From: Desulfosoma caldarium
GTDB taxonomy: Bacteria; Desulfobacterota; Syntrophobacteria; Syntrophobacterales; DSM-9756
DNA length: 64,000 nt
Direction: 5' to 3'
NCBI RefSeq assembly: GCF_003751385.1
Contig: NZ_RJVA01000011.1
Location: forward strand, 192,412 to 256,411
In this document: in pieces, positions 35,034 through 44,378 of the stretch
Numbering within the stretch: position 1 is the stretch's first letter
How the letters are laid out: each line of letters starts with the position of its first letter
Notes under the pieces: model-generated
Databases searched by the model: none
What the model was told of the DNA's origin: nothing
What the model saw: the letters and a program-made list of their open reading frames with translations, nothing else
Made by a program: the position numbers and the translations under genes

Positions 35034-35891
35034 TCAGGAGTAACAGGAGGCTTCGGTTTCCACGACGCTTCGAATGGATGCCTCGATGGCGGCCAGCTTC
35101 TCGGGCTTCAATCTCAGGGCGCGGGCACTGACCACGGTGGACAAGTCCAGGTCAGGGCGCTTGGTGGGGCCTAGGGCCAGCTTGTGACAATAGGCGTTGG
35201 CCAGGTGCACGATGACGGTCAATGCCGGCACAATCTTTGCCGAAGCCGGGCGATGATGGCAGGCGATGGCCTCGATGATTTCTTCTGGGAAACGCCACTT
35301 GGCAGCCAGCAGATGACCCACTTGGCTATGATCAAAGCCAAAGGTTTCCCGCTCCTCATCCACAAAAGATAGGCTGGGATTGTTGTACACTTCCTCGATG
35401 ATTCGGCGCATGGGTTCGGATCGATGCGTGAGCAGAATCATCTTTCCCACATCATGAAGCAGGCCGGCCAGAAAGCATTCTTCTTGTTTGGAAAACCGAA
35501 GAGTCACCGCAAGGGTTCGCGCTGCCAGTGCGCATCCTACAGCATGTTCCCAGAGCAGCTTTTCCGTAAGACCAAAAGGGTCAAAAAGGTCACGCGTCAC
35601 CGAGGCGAGAATGAGAGCACGCACGGTTTTCAACCCGACGACGACCACGGCGTCTCGCAAGGTGGCGATGGTGCGGGACCTGGCATAAAAGGAAGAATTG
35701 GCCAGTTTCAAAACTCGAGCGGCCAGGGCCGGGTCTTTGGCCAGAATTCTTTGCAGATCTTCAACGCGCACATCGGGATTGCTCATCTTTTGCAAAGCTT
35801 CCGAAGCGACGTGAGGCATGGCGGGAAGGTCCCCGCTGACCTGCACCAGAGCATGCAGATGATCGTCGGGCAAAGGCGATGGCGATTTCAT
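35034..35891 (-). CDS. HDOD domain protein
   Basis: 285 residues. HDOD region with LPAMPHVASEALQKMSNPDV, LAARVLKLANSSFYARSRTI and VVVGLKTVRALILA, followed by an HD-like stretch FLAGLLHDVGKMIL and IACHHRPA. HDOD proteins act in signalling and motility control with no fixed enzymatic role. The start at 35891 follows GAAAGGAAACAGG; the 33 residues upstream in frame are not conserved in character. A second HDOD protein with a cNMP domain is at 55422. Confidence 0.88.
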   Translation of the reverse strand: MKSPSPLPDDHLHALVQVSGDLPAMPHVASEALQKMSNPDVRVEDLQRILAKDPALAARVLKLANSSFYARSRTIATLRDAVVVVGLKTVRALILASVTRDLFDPFGLTEKLLWEHAVGCALAARTLAVTLRFSKQEECFLAGLLHDVGKMILLTHRSEPMRRIIEEVYNNPSLSFVDEERETFGFDHSQVGHLLAAKWRFPEEIIEAIACHHRPASAKIVPALTVIVHLANAYCHKLALGPTKRPDLDLSTVVSARALRLKPEKLAAIEASIRSVVETEASCYS

Positions 35892-36610
35892 CCTGTTTCC
35901 TTTCGAGAGTGAACGCGCGGCCATGAGAAAAAAGTTTCGTGCCCCCACGAATTGGCGGGGCACGATCGTGCCCAAAGCTATAAACGTCACCTATCTTTTC
36001 GGCTGACCTGGCCGAGACCTTGAACAGAAATTTTATCCCAAATCCACCGCCTATTGACCGGGGGAGGTCGGCTGCGCCTTTTTCGACGGTCATTTTTCCA
36101 TTCCGGCGTTTGTTGCCAAGGGTTTGATGCCGTCGGACGGCGACTTAGCCCAGTCCCGTAAAGTTATGAACCGATGTAACCAAAGGTTGATGACGTTTTC
36201 GCGCCCGTTTTTTCAGTGCCCCCGTCGGGGTCATGGAGCCGATATTTTTTAGGGATGTGGTCATTATAGAGCCGCCCGGACTGGGTCAAGACTTTCTTGG
36301 GTTGATCTTCGCAAGGCACCGGCCCAGGTGGCGGGTTTGTTGGCCCTGATTTCAGAGGAGACCCAGCGGTTCGGCCCGATCCATGTCTCGGCGGAGGCAC
36401 CGAGGCCGTCCGGAACGCGCGACTTACCATTTGATCCATTTACGGGTATCGACCGGTAGGTTATCAACAGGGTGGTCCGCACCTCCACTCCACAAGGTTC
36501 TTTGATCGGCAAACGCGTGCCGGGTAAAGTTTTGGTGCGCCGGTCTTCAGCCTGCCCCACCGCCCTGGTCACTCCCGCGCAAGTGGGGGTCACTTTTCGG
36601 ACCTGCGGCC
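35892..36610. other. Intergenic region without a recognised gene
   Basis: Short frames on the minus strand do not resemble any family. No terminator or palindrome stands out beyond a G-rich patch near 36058. Confidence 0.5.
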
Positions 36611-36631
36611 AAAAAGTAAAGGTCTGACCCC
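36611..36631 (-). repeat. GGGGTCAGACC end motif beside the Rpn array
   Basis: Reads GGGGTCAGACCTTTAC followed by TTTTT on the minus strand, overlapping the 3' flank of the first Rpn-like gene. The same motif occurs at 38504-38524 at the end of the third copy and at 108-128 on the plus strand. Confidence 0.75.
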
Positions 36632-36637
36632 ACGTTC

Positions 36638-37435
36638 CTATTCCACGAATTTTTCCAGAAAGGTGCGGAAGGCCTCGAGGCTTTCAACGCGGACGGCGTG
36701 GCGGCGAAGCGACTTGAGTGCGGATATGGATTCCAGCGAAAGGATGGTTTTTTCCATGACGGCCGGACATTTACCGAACCGCTCCACAAGCACGTCCATG
36801 ACGGCTTCACGGGCCTCTTCCATCATCCCTCGGTGCAGCCCCTGCTGTAAGCCCTGCTGCAGGCCTTGCTGCAGTCCCTGCTGTAAGCCTTCATCGTAGC
36901 CTTCCTTTTTAATGATTTCATATCCTGCCGATTCCATCATGATCTCTCTCCTTCGGCGAACGATCGACCGGGGAATTTCTTCCGAAACAAGCCCGGCAAG
37001 AATGGTCATGCCGGTGAGCAAATCTCCCTTGGCTTCTCGGTTCATGCCGCTGTCGATGATGCGCCGTTCCGCCCCTTCAACCAGGCTTTGACCTCCACGC
37101 ATCAAAGGAACGAAAGGCATCAGGCAGGGCAGGTCCGTTTCCATGGCTTCCTCGGCATCCAGTTCCCACAGGCGCACCAGGACGAAACGATAATCGATGC
37201 CCCCGTCGTGGAAACGATCCACCGAACGATCAGAAGGCGTAAGGAGCAGCACGGCCCCCATGGCCCCCAGCCGATATCGCCTTCGGTATCGTACTTCATA
37301 TTCGAGCAGTCGAAGCGGGACGTCCCACGACCACCGCGTCTGCACCTCTAAAAGGACGATCATTTCTTTGTCGTCGAAGGTAATGACTCGAACCGGAAAA
37401 TCGGCGTGTCGAACTGTGACGGTTTCTTGTGGCAC
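36638..37435 (-). CDS. Rpn-like PD-(D/E)XK nuclease, N-terminally truncated copy A
   Basis: 265 residues, nearly identical to copies B and C but lacking their first 35 residues. The sequence is cut exactly at the codons for SELIEV, and the DNA jumps to the 3' flank of copy B (…GGATTCCT|GACCCC…). The family (Rpn/putative transposase, PD-(D/E)XK) is suggested by the DDKEMIVLLEVQTRW core with an ExQ motif. Near residue 190 are four LQQG units plus LHRG. V1 is a fortuitous GTG, so this copy is probably inactive or altered. Confidence 0.75.
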   Translation of the reverse strand: MPQETVTVRHADFPVRVITFDDKEMIVLLEVQTRWSWDVPLRLLEYEVRYRRRYRLGAMGAVLLLTPSDRSVDRFHDGGIDYRFVLVRLWELDAEEAMETDLPCLMPFVPLMRGGQSLVEGAERRIIDSGMNREAKGDLLTGMTILAGLVSEEIPRSIVRRRREIMMESAGYEIIKKEGYDEGLQQGLQQGLQQGLQQGLHRGMMEEAREAVMDVLVERFGKCPAVMEKTILSLESISALKSLRRHAVRVESLEAFRTFLEKFVE

Positions 37436-37467
37436 CTCTATGAGTTCGGATTCCTGACCCCACGTTC

Positions 37468-38334
37468 CTATTCCACGAATTTTTCCAGAAAGGTGCGGAA
37501 GGCCTCCAGGCTTTCAACGCGGACGGCGTGGCGGCGAAGCGACTTGAGTGCGGATATGGATTCCAGCGAAAGGATGATTTTTTCCATGACGGCCGGACAT
37601 TTACCGAACCGCTCCACAAGCACGTCCATGACGGCTTCACGGGCTTCTTCCATCATCCCTCGGTGCAGCCCCTGCTGTAAGCCTTCATCGTAGCCTTCCT
37701 TTTTAATGATTTCATATCCTGCCGATTCCATCATGATCTCTCTCCTTCGGCGAACGATCGACCGGGGAATTTCTTCCGAAACAAGCCCGGCAAGAATGGT
37801 CATGCCGGTGAGCAAATCTCCCTTGGCTTCTCGGTTCATGCCGCTGTCGATGATGCGCCGTTCCGCCCCTTCAACCAGGCTTTGACCTCCACGCATCAAA
37901 GGAACGAAAGGCATCAAGCAGGGCAGGTTCGTTTCCATGGCTTCCTCGGCATCCAGTTCCCACAGGCGCACCAGGACGAAACGATAATCGATGCCCCCGT
38001 CGTGGAAACGATCCACCGAACGATCAGAAGGCGTAAGGAGCAGCACGGCCCCCATGGCCCCCAGCCGATATCGCCTTCGGTATCGTACTTCATATTCGAG
38101 CAGTCGAAGCGGGACGTCCCACGACCACCGCGTCTGCACCTCCAAAACGACGATCATTTCTTTGTCGTCGAAGGTAATGACTCGAACCGGAAAATCGGCG
38201 TGTCGAACTGTGACGGTTTCTTGTGGCACCTCTATGAGTTCGGATTCCTTTACGGAAAGGCCAAGGAAATACGAGAGGGCTGTCTCCCGACAGCGATCCA
38301 ATATCACCTTGACGGCCGCGTCGTAGGCTCCCAT
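37468..38334 (-). CDS. Rpn-like PD-(D/E)XK nuclease, copy B
   Basis: 288 residues, full N-terminus (MGAYDAAVKVILDRCRETAL). Expected to be a DNA nuclease or recombination-promoting protein by family. The core is DDKEMIVVLEVQTRWSWDVP; FVLVRLWELDAEEA and a helical C-terminal half follow. Only one LQQG unit precedes LHRG. The start has GGAGGG five bases upstream. The 5' intergenic DNA (to 38516) is a shortened version of that ahead of copy C, lacking about 135 bases. Confidence 0.8.
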   Translation of the reverse strand: MGAYDAAVKVILDRCRETALSYFLGLSVKESELIEVPQETVTVRHADFPVRVITFDDKEMIVVLEVQTRWSWDVPLRLLEYEVRYRRRYRLGAMGAVLLLTPSDRSVDRFHDGGIDYRFVLVRLWELDAEEAMETNLPCLMPFVPLMRGGQSLVEGAERRIIDSGMNREAKGDLLTGMTILAGLVSEEIPRSIVRRRREIMMESAGYEIIKKEGYDEGLQQGLHRGMMEEAREAVMDVLVERFGKCPAVMEKIILSLESISALKSLRRHAVRVESLEAFRTFLEKFVE

Positions 38335-38530
38335 CTTAGCCCTCCACGAACAGTAGGCCGGCGGCGCTTTCCCCCGGGGCAGAAACAGCCTTCAGGGCAC
38401 GCGACCGTGCCCCGCTTTACCATGTCTCCAAAGCTCCAACCGTGAAGGCGGTTTGTTCCGCTCCACACGGTGTCAACTTTCAACTTTCTGAGCAAGGTAC
38501 TTTAAAAAGTAAAGGTCTGACCCCACGTTC

Positions 38531-39457
38531 CTATTCCACGAATTTTTCCAGAAAGGTGCGGAAGGCCTCCAGGCTTTCAACGCGGACGGCGTGGCGGCGA
38601 AGCGACTTGAGTGCGGATATGGATTCCAGCGAAAGGATGGTTTTTTCCATGACGGCCGGACATTTACCGAACCGCTCCACAAGCACGTCCATGACGGCTT
38701 CACGGGCCTCTTCCATCATCCCTCGGTGCAGCCCCTGCTGTAAGCCCTGCTGCAGTCCCTGCTGCAGGCCTTGCTGCAGGCCCTGCTGCAGTCCCTGCTG
38801 TAAGCCTTCATCGTAGCCTTCCTTTTTAATGATTTCATATCCTACCGATTCCATCATGATCTCTCTCCTTCGGCGAACGATCGACCGGGGAATTTCTTCC
38901 GAAACAAGCCCGGCAAGAATGGTCATGCCGGTGAGCAAATCTCCCTTGGCTTCTCGGTTCATGCCGCTGTCGATGATGCGCCGTTCTGCCCCTTCAACCA
39001 GGCTTTGACCTCCACGCATCAAAGGAACGAAAGGCATCAGGCAGGGCAGGTCCGTTTCCATGGCTTCCTCGGCATCCAGTTCCCACAGGCGCACCAGGAC
39101 GAAACGATAATCGATGCCCCCGTCGTGGAAACGATCCACCGAACGATCGGAAGGCGTAAGGAGCAGCACGGCCCCCATGGCCCCCAGCCGATATCGCCTT
39201 CGGTATCGTACTTCATATTCGAGCAGTCGAAGCGGGACGTCCCACGACCACCGCGTCTGCACCTCCAAAACGACGATCATTTCTTTGTCGTCGGAGGTAA
39301 TGACTCGAACCGGAAAATCGGCGTGTCGAACTGTGACGGTTTCTTGTGGTACCTCTATGAGTTCGGATTCCTTTACGGAAAGGCCAAGGAAATACGAGAG
39401 GGCTGTCTCCCGACAGCGATCCAATATCACCTTGACGGCCGCGTCGTAGGCTCCCAT
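38531..39457 (-). CDS. Rpn-like PD-(D/E)XK nuclease, copy C
   Basis: 308 residues, the longest copy; it differs from B by a handful of substitutions and by six LQQG units before LHRG. The unit is 12 bp (CTGCAGCAGGGC-like on the minus strand), encoding a Gln-rich helical spacer between the nuclease core and the C-terminal domain. Its upstream region is the fullest in the array, so C is probably the source copy. Same GGAGGG ribosome site as B. Confidence 0.82.
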   Translation of the reverse strand: MGAYDAAVKVILDRCRETALSYFLGLSVKESELIEVPQETVTVRHADFPVRVITSDDKEMIVVLEVQTRWSWDVPLRLLEYEVRYRRRYRLGAMGAVLLLTPSDRSVDRFHDGGIDYRFVLVRLWELDAEEAMETDLPCLMPFVPLMRGGQSLVEGAERRIIDSGMNREAKGDLLTGMTILAGLVSEEIPRSIVRRRREIMMESVGYEIIKKEGYDEGLQQGLQQGLQQGLQQGLQQGLQQGLHRGMMEEAREAVMDVLVERFGKCPAVMEKTILSLESISALKSLRRHAVRVESLEAFRTFLEKFVE

Positions 39458-39794
39458 CTTAGCCCTCCGCGAACAGTAGACCGGCGGCGTTTTTCCCCGG
39501 GGCAGAAACAGCCTTCAGGGCACGCGGGCCGTGCCACGCTTGACCATGTCTCCAAAGCTCCAACCGTGAAGGCCGTTGCCCACATGGTCGTCATCGACCT
39601 TGCAGGTGACGCGCAGCCCGTCCATGGTCCACAAGACCGGTGCCTCGAATCCCCACATCACAGCCATCAGAAAGACCACAAGACCTGTGAAAGTATCCCG
39701 TCGCGCCACTAGATAGCGCCTTCCGCTTGTCCAGCTCCACACGGTGTCAACTTTCGACTTTCTGAGCAAGGTACTGTGAGCCTTAGAAAAAGGC

Positions 39795-40165
39795 AAGGGG
39801 GGTAACGTCCCCCAAATCCTTCGTCAATGAACCGGCGGAGTTTGTCTGCGCCCTATGCCGGCGGGGCTCTCAACACCTTTTTCACGTTGGGACGTAAACG
39901 CCGTGGGGCAGCCCAAAGGGCTCCACCTGACGAAGCAATCGGCATAACCAACCCCTCGTTCGCCTCCAGCTGATCGAGATCCGCGACGGAGCCTCCCCCT
40001 GCCAAATTGGGCAAAATCTGCGCCATGTCGAAGTGCTCGTCATGGCACGCTTGCCGGCTCCCCTACCGAATCTTCACATGCCGCTGGATCGCATCGCGCA
40101 TCCCTCCTACCTGTTCCAGGTCGAGATGGGCGGAAAGTCCCGCCAACGCGGTGACTCCGCTAACA
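39795..40165 (-). pseudogene. Transposase remnant, IS1380-like, second copy
   Basis: On the minus strand this matches 790-1127 almost base for base in blocks, for example CCCATCTCGACCTGG, GGCATGTGAAGATTCG and TCGTCAGGTGGAGCCCTTTG. Frameshifts and stops break the reading. Both copies end at comparable points, which suggests an originally truncated mobile unit. Nothing else is recognised in 39458-40470. Confidence 0.65.
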
Positions 40166-40470
40166 TGGCCCTGTTGTTTGTGCTCGAAGGGGAGAACACC
40201 CTGTGCCGTACTTGTTCACCTCGTTGGGGATAGGTTTTTCTCGCAACCCCTTTCTGTATAACCGATTTTATGCGCACAATGAGATTATTTCTTTTTTGAT
40301 GGTAGATCTGGAAATGTGTCCGCCATGGTGCTCGGATTCCACGGGCGAAGCAACGTTGAATCGGCACTGCTCAAATCCGTGTCGGATGATGTGATCGGTC
40401 ACTCAAAGCAATCGATCGTTGCCATGGGAAGATATTGAAAACGCGAGGAAATCCATCCCCTTGAGAGCCG

Positions 40471-40986
40471 TCAGATCTTGGGATGGCCAACAACCCTATA
40501 GCTCAAGACCACCACGTCCTGCCCGATGATTTTCACCCCTTCGAGAGCTAACGCCATGGAGACTTGACCGTTAAAAAGAGAAATTCCCGATCCGAAGACC
40601 TTGGGAGACACCGTGACGATTAGGCGATCGATGAGACCTTCGGCGGCAAAAAGTGAATTAATGATGGCGCCGCCGGCAAGAATCACTTCCCTGTATCCCA
40701 GAGATTCTAGCCAGGTAAGGATGCGTCGAGGAGGGTCGGTGGTGAAGACCACGTTGTTCCATGAAGATGTGCGCGAATCATCCCGCGTCATGACCACGTT
40801 CAACCGGTCGGGAAGGGGTTTTTTTAAGGTTTGAAAAGTCCGAGCCCCCATAATGACCACGCCCGCCTGACGTGTGCGCTCCGCGAAAAATTTTTTGTCA
40901 TCCGGACCGGTCCAGTCGGGGAAATGGTCCGGGTTTTTGGCGATCTTGCCATCCACGGTCATGGCCATGAGAAGGGTGACTTCCAT
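40471..40986 (-). CDS. RibD C-terminal/dihydrofolate reductase-like protein
   Basis: 171 residues. MEVTLLMAMTVDGKIAKNPD, VVIMGARTFQTLKKPLPDRL, and ILAGGAIINSLFAAEGLIDRL are blocks of the NADPH-dependent RibD-C/DHFR-like reductase fold. It lacks the deaminase half of RibD and is not a classical folA. The substrate is unknown; a pyrimidine or pteridine reductase role is likely. Confidence 0.85.
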   Translation of the reverse strand: MEVTLLMAMTVDGKIAKNPDHFPDWTGPDDKKFFAERTRQAGVVIMGARTFQTLKKPLPDRLNVVMTRDDSRTSSWNNVVFTTDPPRRILTWLESLGYREVILAGGAIINSLFAAEGLIDRLIVTVSPKVFGSGISLFNGQVSMALALEGVKIIGQDVVVLSYRVVGHPKI

Positions 40987-41064
40987 GTCAGGGTTCCTTT
41001 GATCCGAGTTGGCGTGGGAATACGTATTCCAATGCCTCTTGTATTATCAAACGAGCCGGGCGCC

Positions 41065-42153
41065 TCAAGGGTTCTGAAACTTGAGCACATATTGGCCGTA
41101 GCCTTCTTTTTCCAGATCTTCCAGGGGAATGAATCGAAGGGCCGCCGAATTGATGCAGTAACGGCGACCGGTGGGCGGCGGTCCGTCATCGAACACGTGG
41201 CCCAGGTGCGAATCGCCGTAACGGCTGCGCACTTCCGTGCGGACCATGAAAAGGGATCGATCCGTACGTTCCACGATGTGTTGCGGTTCCAAGGGTCGCG
41301 TGAAGCTAGGCCAGCCAGTGCCGGAATCGAACTTGTCCAATGAGCTGAAAAGGGGTTCTCCCGAGACGACATCCACATAAATTCCCGGGCGTTTATTATC
41401 CCAATAGGCATTTTGGAAAGGTGGCTCTGTGCCGTTCTGCTGCGTGACCTTGTATTGCAGAGGTGTCAGGCGTTTTTTTAGTTCAGCGTCGTCGGGTTTG
41501 ACCCAAGGGGTGGGGGCGGACTTTACAGACGGCGTCGTCGAAGCCGGTGAGTCCTTCCACACTTTTTTCAAGAAGGTATCACGCCCCGAGTTGGCTCGGT
41601 AAAAACGGTAACGAATAGGCGACTTTTTGTAATAATCCTGGTGATAGTCTTCCGCGGGGTAAAAAGTTTTCAAAGGAAGAATTTCCGTTACAATCGGCTT
41701 GGAAAATCTTCCCGAGGCCTGTAGCCTTTGCCTGGAGATCTCGGCGAGGCGCCGCTGTTCCTCATCGTGGTAAAAAATGGCGGACTTGTATTGTGATCCC
41801 CGGTCCACAAACTGACCATCGGGGTCGGTGGGGTCGATGTGGCGCCAGAAAACATCCAGCAATTGTTCATACGAGACCTTGGAAGGGTCATAGATCACCT
41901 GAACCGCTTCCACATGCCCCGTCCGCCCGGAGGACACCTCCTCATAGGTGGGGTTTTCCTTGTGGCCTCCCGTATACCCTGAAATCACCTCCAGCACGCC
42001 GTCCACCTTTTCAAAATCCGATTCCACACACCAAAAACATCCACCGGCAAAAGTTGCCGTCGCCCTCTGTTCCTTGCTGCTTTCCATGGCCATCACTCCT
42101 TGTGCCCACAGTGCCCACATGAATAGCGCGAAGGCGAGCTTCCCGAGCTTCAT
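41065..42153 (-). CDS. msrAB: Peptide methionine sulfoxide reductase MsrA/MsrB fusion
   Basis: 362 residues. An N-terminal signal peptide ([19 protein letters not shown]) predicts export. The MsrA domain has the catalytic GCFWC and the MsrB domain has [23 protein letters not shown] and [12 protein letters not shown] with the catalytic Cys. Zinc-binding CxxC pairs of some MsrB are absent. It repairs oxidised Met (S and R) in the periplasm. The start at 42153 follows GAAAGG; an in-frame extension to 42204 would disrupt the signal peptide. Confidence 0.93.
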   Translation of the reverse strand: MKLGKLAFALFMWALWAQGVMAMESSKEQRATATFAGGCFWCVESDFEKVDGVLEVISGYTGGHKENPTYEEVSSGRTGHVEAVQVIYDPSKVSYEQLLDVFWRHIDPTDPDGQFVDRGSQYKSAIFYHDEEQRRLAEISRQRLQASGRFSKPIVTEILPLKTFYPAEDYHQDYYKKSPIRYRFYRANSGRDTFLKKVWKDSPASTTPSVKSAPTPWVKPDDAELKKRLTPLQYKVTQQNGTEPPFQNAYWDNKRPGIYVDVVSGEPLFSSLDKFDSGTGWPSFTRPLEPQHIVERTDRSLFMVRTEVRSRYGDSHLGHVFDDGPPPTGRRYCINSAALRFIPLEDLEKEGYGQYVLKFQNP

Positions 42154-42451
42154 AAAAGCCTTTCGCCGCTTTTTGATGCCTTCAGGATCCTTCAAACGAT
42201 CCATCTATGCCTCCATTGTCCATGCTCGCCGTCATTCTGCTTCATCTTTGACTCTTTATCTAATCACGATAAAGGCTGGACGCATGGAGGAAGGGATAAC
42301 AATCTTGGGCAGGACAATGGCCCCAGGGGCGAGCCCCTCACCGCGTTGGCGGGCGGAAAAAGGCCAGCCCCTTTGAGAGAGCGTTCACCGCTTCTTTAGG
42401 AAAAGTACCGGCCCATGATGGAATAGGACCTTCGGAGGCTCATTGGGCAGG
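42154..42451. other. Intergenic gap
   Basis: Nearly 300 bases between msrAB and the FmdB-type gene. No gene is supported. The stretch contains AT-rich segments that could hold the msrAB promoter (minus-strand start at 42153). Confidence 0.4.
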
Positions 42452-42616
42452 TCAGCTTTTCTTGCTCGTTTGGGCGATAAAAACAGACATGAGCTGCTTG
42501 ACGTCAGCACTTTGGCATTCGGGGCAATGCACGGGACTTTTACCGTGCTCGGAAATACTTTGAATGACCGTGAATTCTTTCCGGCACGACTGGCACTGGT
42601 ATTCGTACGTGGGCAT
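42452..42616 (-). CDS. FmdB-type zinc-ribbon protein
   Basis: 54 residues, starting MPTYEYQCQSCRKEFTVIQS, the standard start of FmdB/regulatory-protein-type small zinc ribbons. A second CxxC is in HCPECQSADV, giving CxxC...CxxC. ATG at 42616 with GGAGGATGCC upstream. It is short and lies in a different frame from the larger open frame in this place. The function of this family is unsettled. It lies next to hgcB but is separated by 126 bases. Confidence 0.85.
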   Translation of the reverse strand: MPTYEYQCQSCRKEFTVIQSISEHGKSPVHCPECQSADVKQLMSVFIAQTSKKS

Positions 42617-42742
42617 GGCATCCTCCTTCAAGGCTCAAAGAATCGTGTCACGCCTCTTCAGTGAAACCTCTGCACCAGCACTGTTAAGATTACCATTCGG
42701 CCCACGACGTGCCAAGAGATCAAAAGCTTCACAACAAAGCTT

Positions 42743-43036
42743 TCAGCAGCACCCGGAATCCAGGCTGCAGCAGCCGTCCCCCGAGCGGCCTATCATGGTG
42801 TTGAGGACCGCCTGCGCGCAACCCACCCCAGTTTTCACGGCAATGGCGTCGGCGGGACAGTTGCGAGCGCACGCGCCGCATTCCATGCAGGCATCCCGAA
42901 AGGCAATGCGTGCCACGCCGTTTTCCTTAACGAACACGCCGTGAGGGCACACCAGGGTGCACTCGCCGCAGCCGATACATTTTGCGGCGTCCAATTGCAA
43001 CGTGACCACATCCTTCAAATACACAAGACGACCCAT
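42743..43036 (-). CDS. hgcB: Mercury methylation ferredoxin HgcB
   Basis: 97 residues with two 4Fe-4S motifs: CIGCGECTLVCP and CMECGACARNCP. The second, CMECGACxxNCP, is the family hallmark, and the C-terminus carries paired cysteines (GCCSLDSGCC), as in HgcB. HgcB is thought to reduce the HgcA corrinoid and perhaps hand over Hg(II). It starts 50 bases after hgcA with AAGGAG upstream. The 43 in-frame residues before this Met are not conserved in character. Confidence 0.9.
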   Translation of the reverse strand: MGRLVYLKDVVTLQLDAAKCIGCGECTLVCPHGVFVKENGVARIAFRDACMECGACARNCPADAIAVKTGVGCAQAVLNTMIGRSGDGCCSLDSGCC

Positions 43037-43086
43037 TGATGTGGCTTCTCCTTCACGCCATCTTCCACGCAAACGTGTCTTAACCC

Positions 43087-44127
43087 TCAAGACCCAAACC
43101 ACCGAGCCCACAGCCACGTGCCGACAAAACCCGCAAAAAGCAAAACTTCCAACGGGACCGCCCAACGCATTTCACGGCGCACACCGGAAAGAGAGGTGTA
43201 CGTGGAGGCACCCGTGAAATTCATGCTGAGAAAGGCCGAGACGGAAAGGAGCCCCAAAGCCCATGAGACGGTATCCAGCGGTTGCAGACCTTCGACGTGC
43301 CCAAAGAACCACAGCATCGCAGCCCAGCTGCCTCCGGTGAAAAGACCTTTCGTGGTAAAAGCTCGGCCTGGAAGCCATGGCAGCAGCAGAGGGGTGAGCA
43401 CGGCACCCGAGACAATGCCATGGCCTAAAGCACTCACGGGCCCCACGGTCGCTTTCCACGCCGACGCCCAAAAGGGACCCTTGCTCAGAAGCCCTCCAAG
43501 GACGAAAAAAGCGGCGGCGATCATGGCGGACCATTGAAGGCTGTGCACCAGTTCCACCGGAATGAGCACCAGCCGATCTTTCCATGGAAACTTCTTGCGG
43601 CGCATGGTTTCCGTGGCCTTAAAACCTGCATCAAGATATGCGGGAAGGTCTCGCGCTTCCACGGGGCCAAAAAGGGCGGTAAAGCCCGTTTGGGTTTTCA
43701 CGTGTCGAGCCGCCACACCGGGTGCCGAAAGTTGAGGTAGAATCAACCTCCTGTGGAAAACAATCTCTTCCAGACGGCTCGCTTGAAGGCGAAAAACCAC
43801 TTCGTCGGTGCCAAAGGTTCCCTTGCCCGCAGCACACCAGACATTGATGCCTTTGGTATCCAGCACCAAAATCCACACCGACCGCCCGGGCAAAGCCGCT
43901 CGCAACGTGTCAAAGCTCAACTTGTAATTGGCCGTGACCAAGACGGGGTCCATGGGCCCTGGGCTGCCCAGTGCATAGAGGCCGGGGTCCACGGTGTAGC
44001 GAAGGCGCCTAAAGCCCCACCGCACGCACAAAGCGCCCCATCGGTCACGCCCTGACAGGGTCGACGAAACGCGCGGCACGGGTCCCACGGGCGTATTCCA
44101 TGGGCCGATGACAAAAGGCTGGTCCAT
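43087..44127 (-). CDS. hgcA: Mercury methylation corrinoid protein HgcA
   Basis: 346 residues from ATG 44127. The cap-helix motif GINVWCAAGKGTFGT (NVWCAAGK at 95-102, Cys98 the expected lower ligand of the cobalamin cobalt) is the diagnostic HgcA signature. PGLYALG, VLVTANYKLSFDTLR and WILVLDTKG precede it. The C-terminal half has five hydrophobic segments, the usual membrane domain. HgcA transfers a methyl group to Hg(II). The start is uncertain: no clear ribosome site stands before ATG 44127 or TTG 44145, and a 93-residue frame (44045-44326) overlaps in another phase and may reflect a frameshifted N-terminal extension. Confidence 0.93.
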   Translation of the reverse strand: MDQPFVIGPWNTPVGPVPRVSSTLSGRDRWGALCVRWGFRRLRYTVDPGLYALGSPGPMDPVLVTANYKLSFDTLRAALPGRSVWILVLDTKGINVWCAAGKGTFGTDEVVFRLQASRLEEIVFHRRLILPQLSAPGVAARHVKTQTGFTALFGPVEARDLPAYLDAGFKATETMRRKKFPWKDRLVLIPVELVHSLQWSAMIAAAFFVLGGLLSKGPFWASAWKATVGPVSALGHGIVSGAVLTPLLLPWLPGRAFTTKGLFTGGSWAAMLWFFGHVEGLQPLDTVSWALGLLSVSAFLSMNFTGASTYTSLSGVRREMRWAVPLEVLLFAGFVGTWLWARWFGS

Positions 44128-44378
44128 TCGAGGGGGAGGGCTCAACTGAGCCGTCTTTTTGGACGGTCAACACGAAGGGGCCGGTTTCAGCGCCAGACCG
44201 CAACACGGCGTGGCCGATGTCATAGCGGGCTGCGGTGTTCGCGTCTCCAAGGGGTCCTTGTTCAAGTTTCTTCTCCGCGGCGTTTTCTGAAAATCGTGCA
44301 GGCGGCGTAAACTGTTTGCGCTGCACTCTTGAACTTATTCCAACGAGGAATCGTTGTCAATCGGGCCGACGAACGGCA

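Noticed and set aside
36840-38815. Short tandem repeats considered as CRISPR
   Set aside because: Units are 12 bp with no spacers and lie in coding sequence (LQQG).
44045-44326. 93-residue frame overlapping the start of hgcA
   Set aside because: No family features and no clear ribosome site; kept only as a note on possible frameshift at the hgcA N-terminus.
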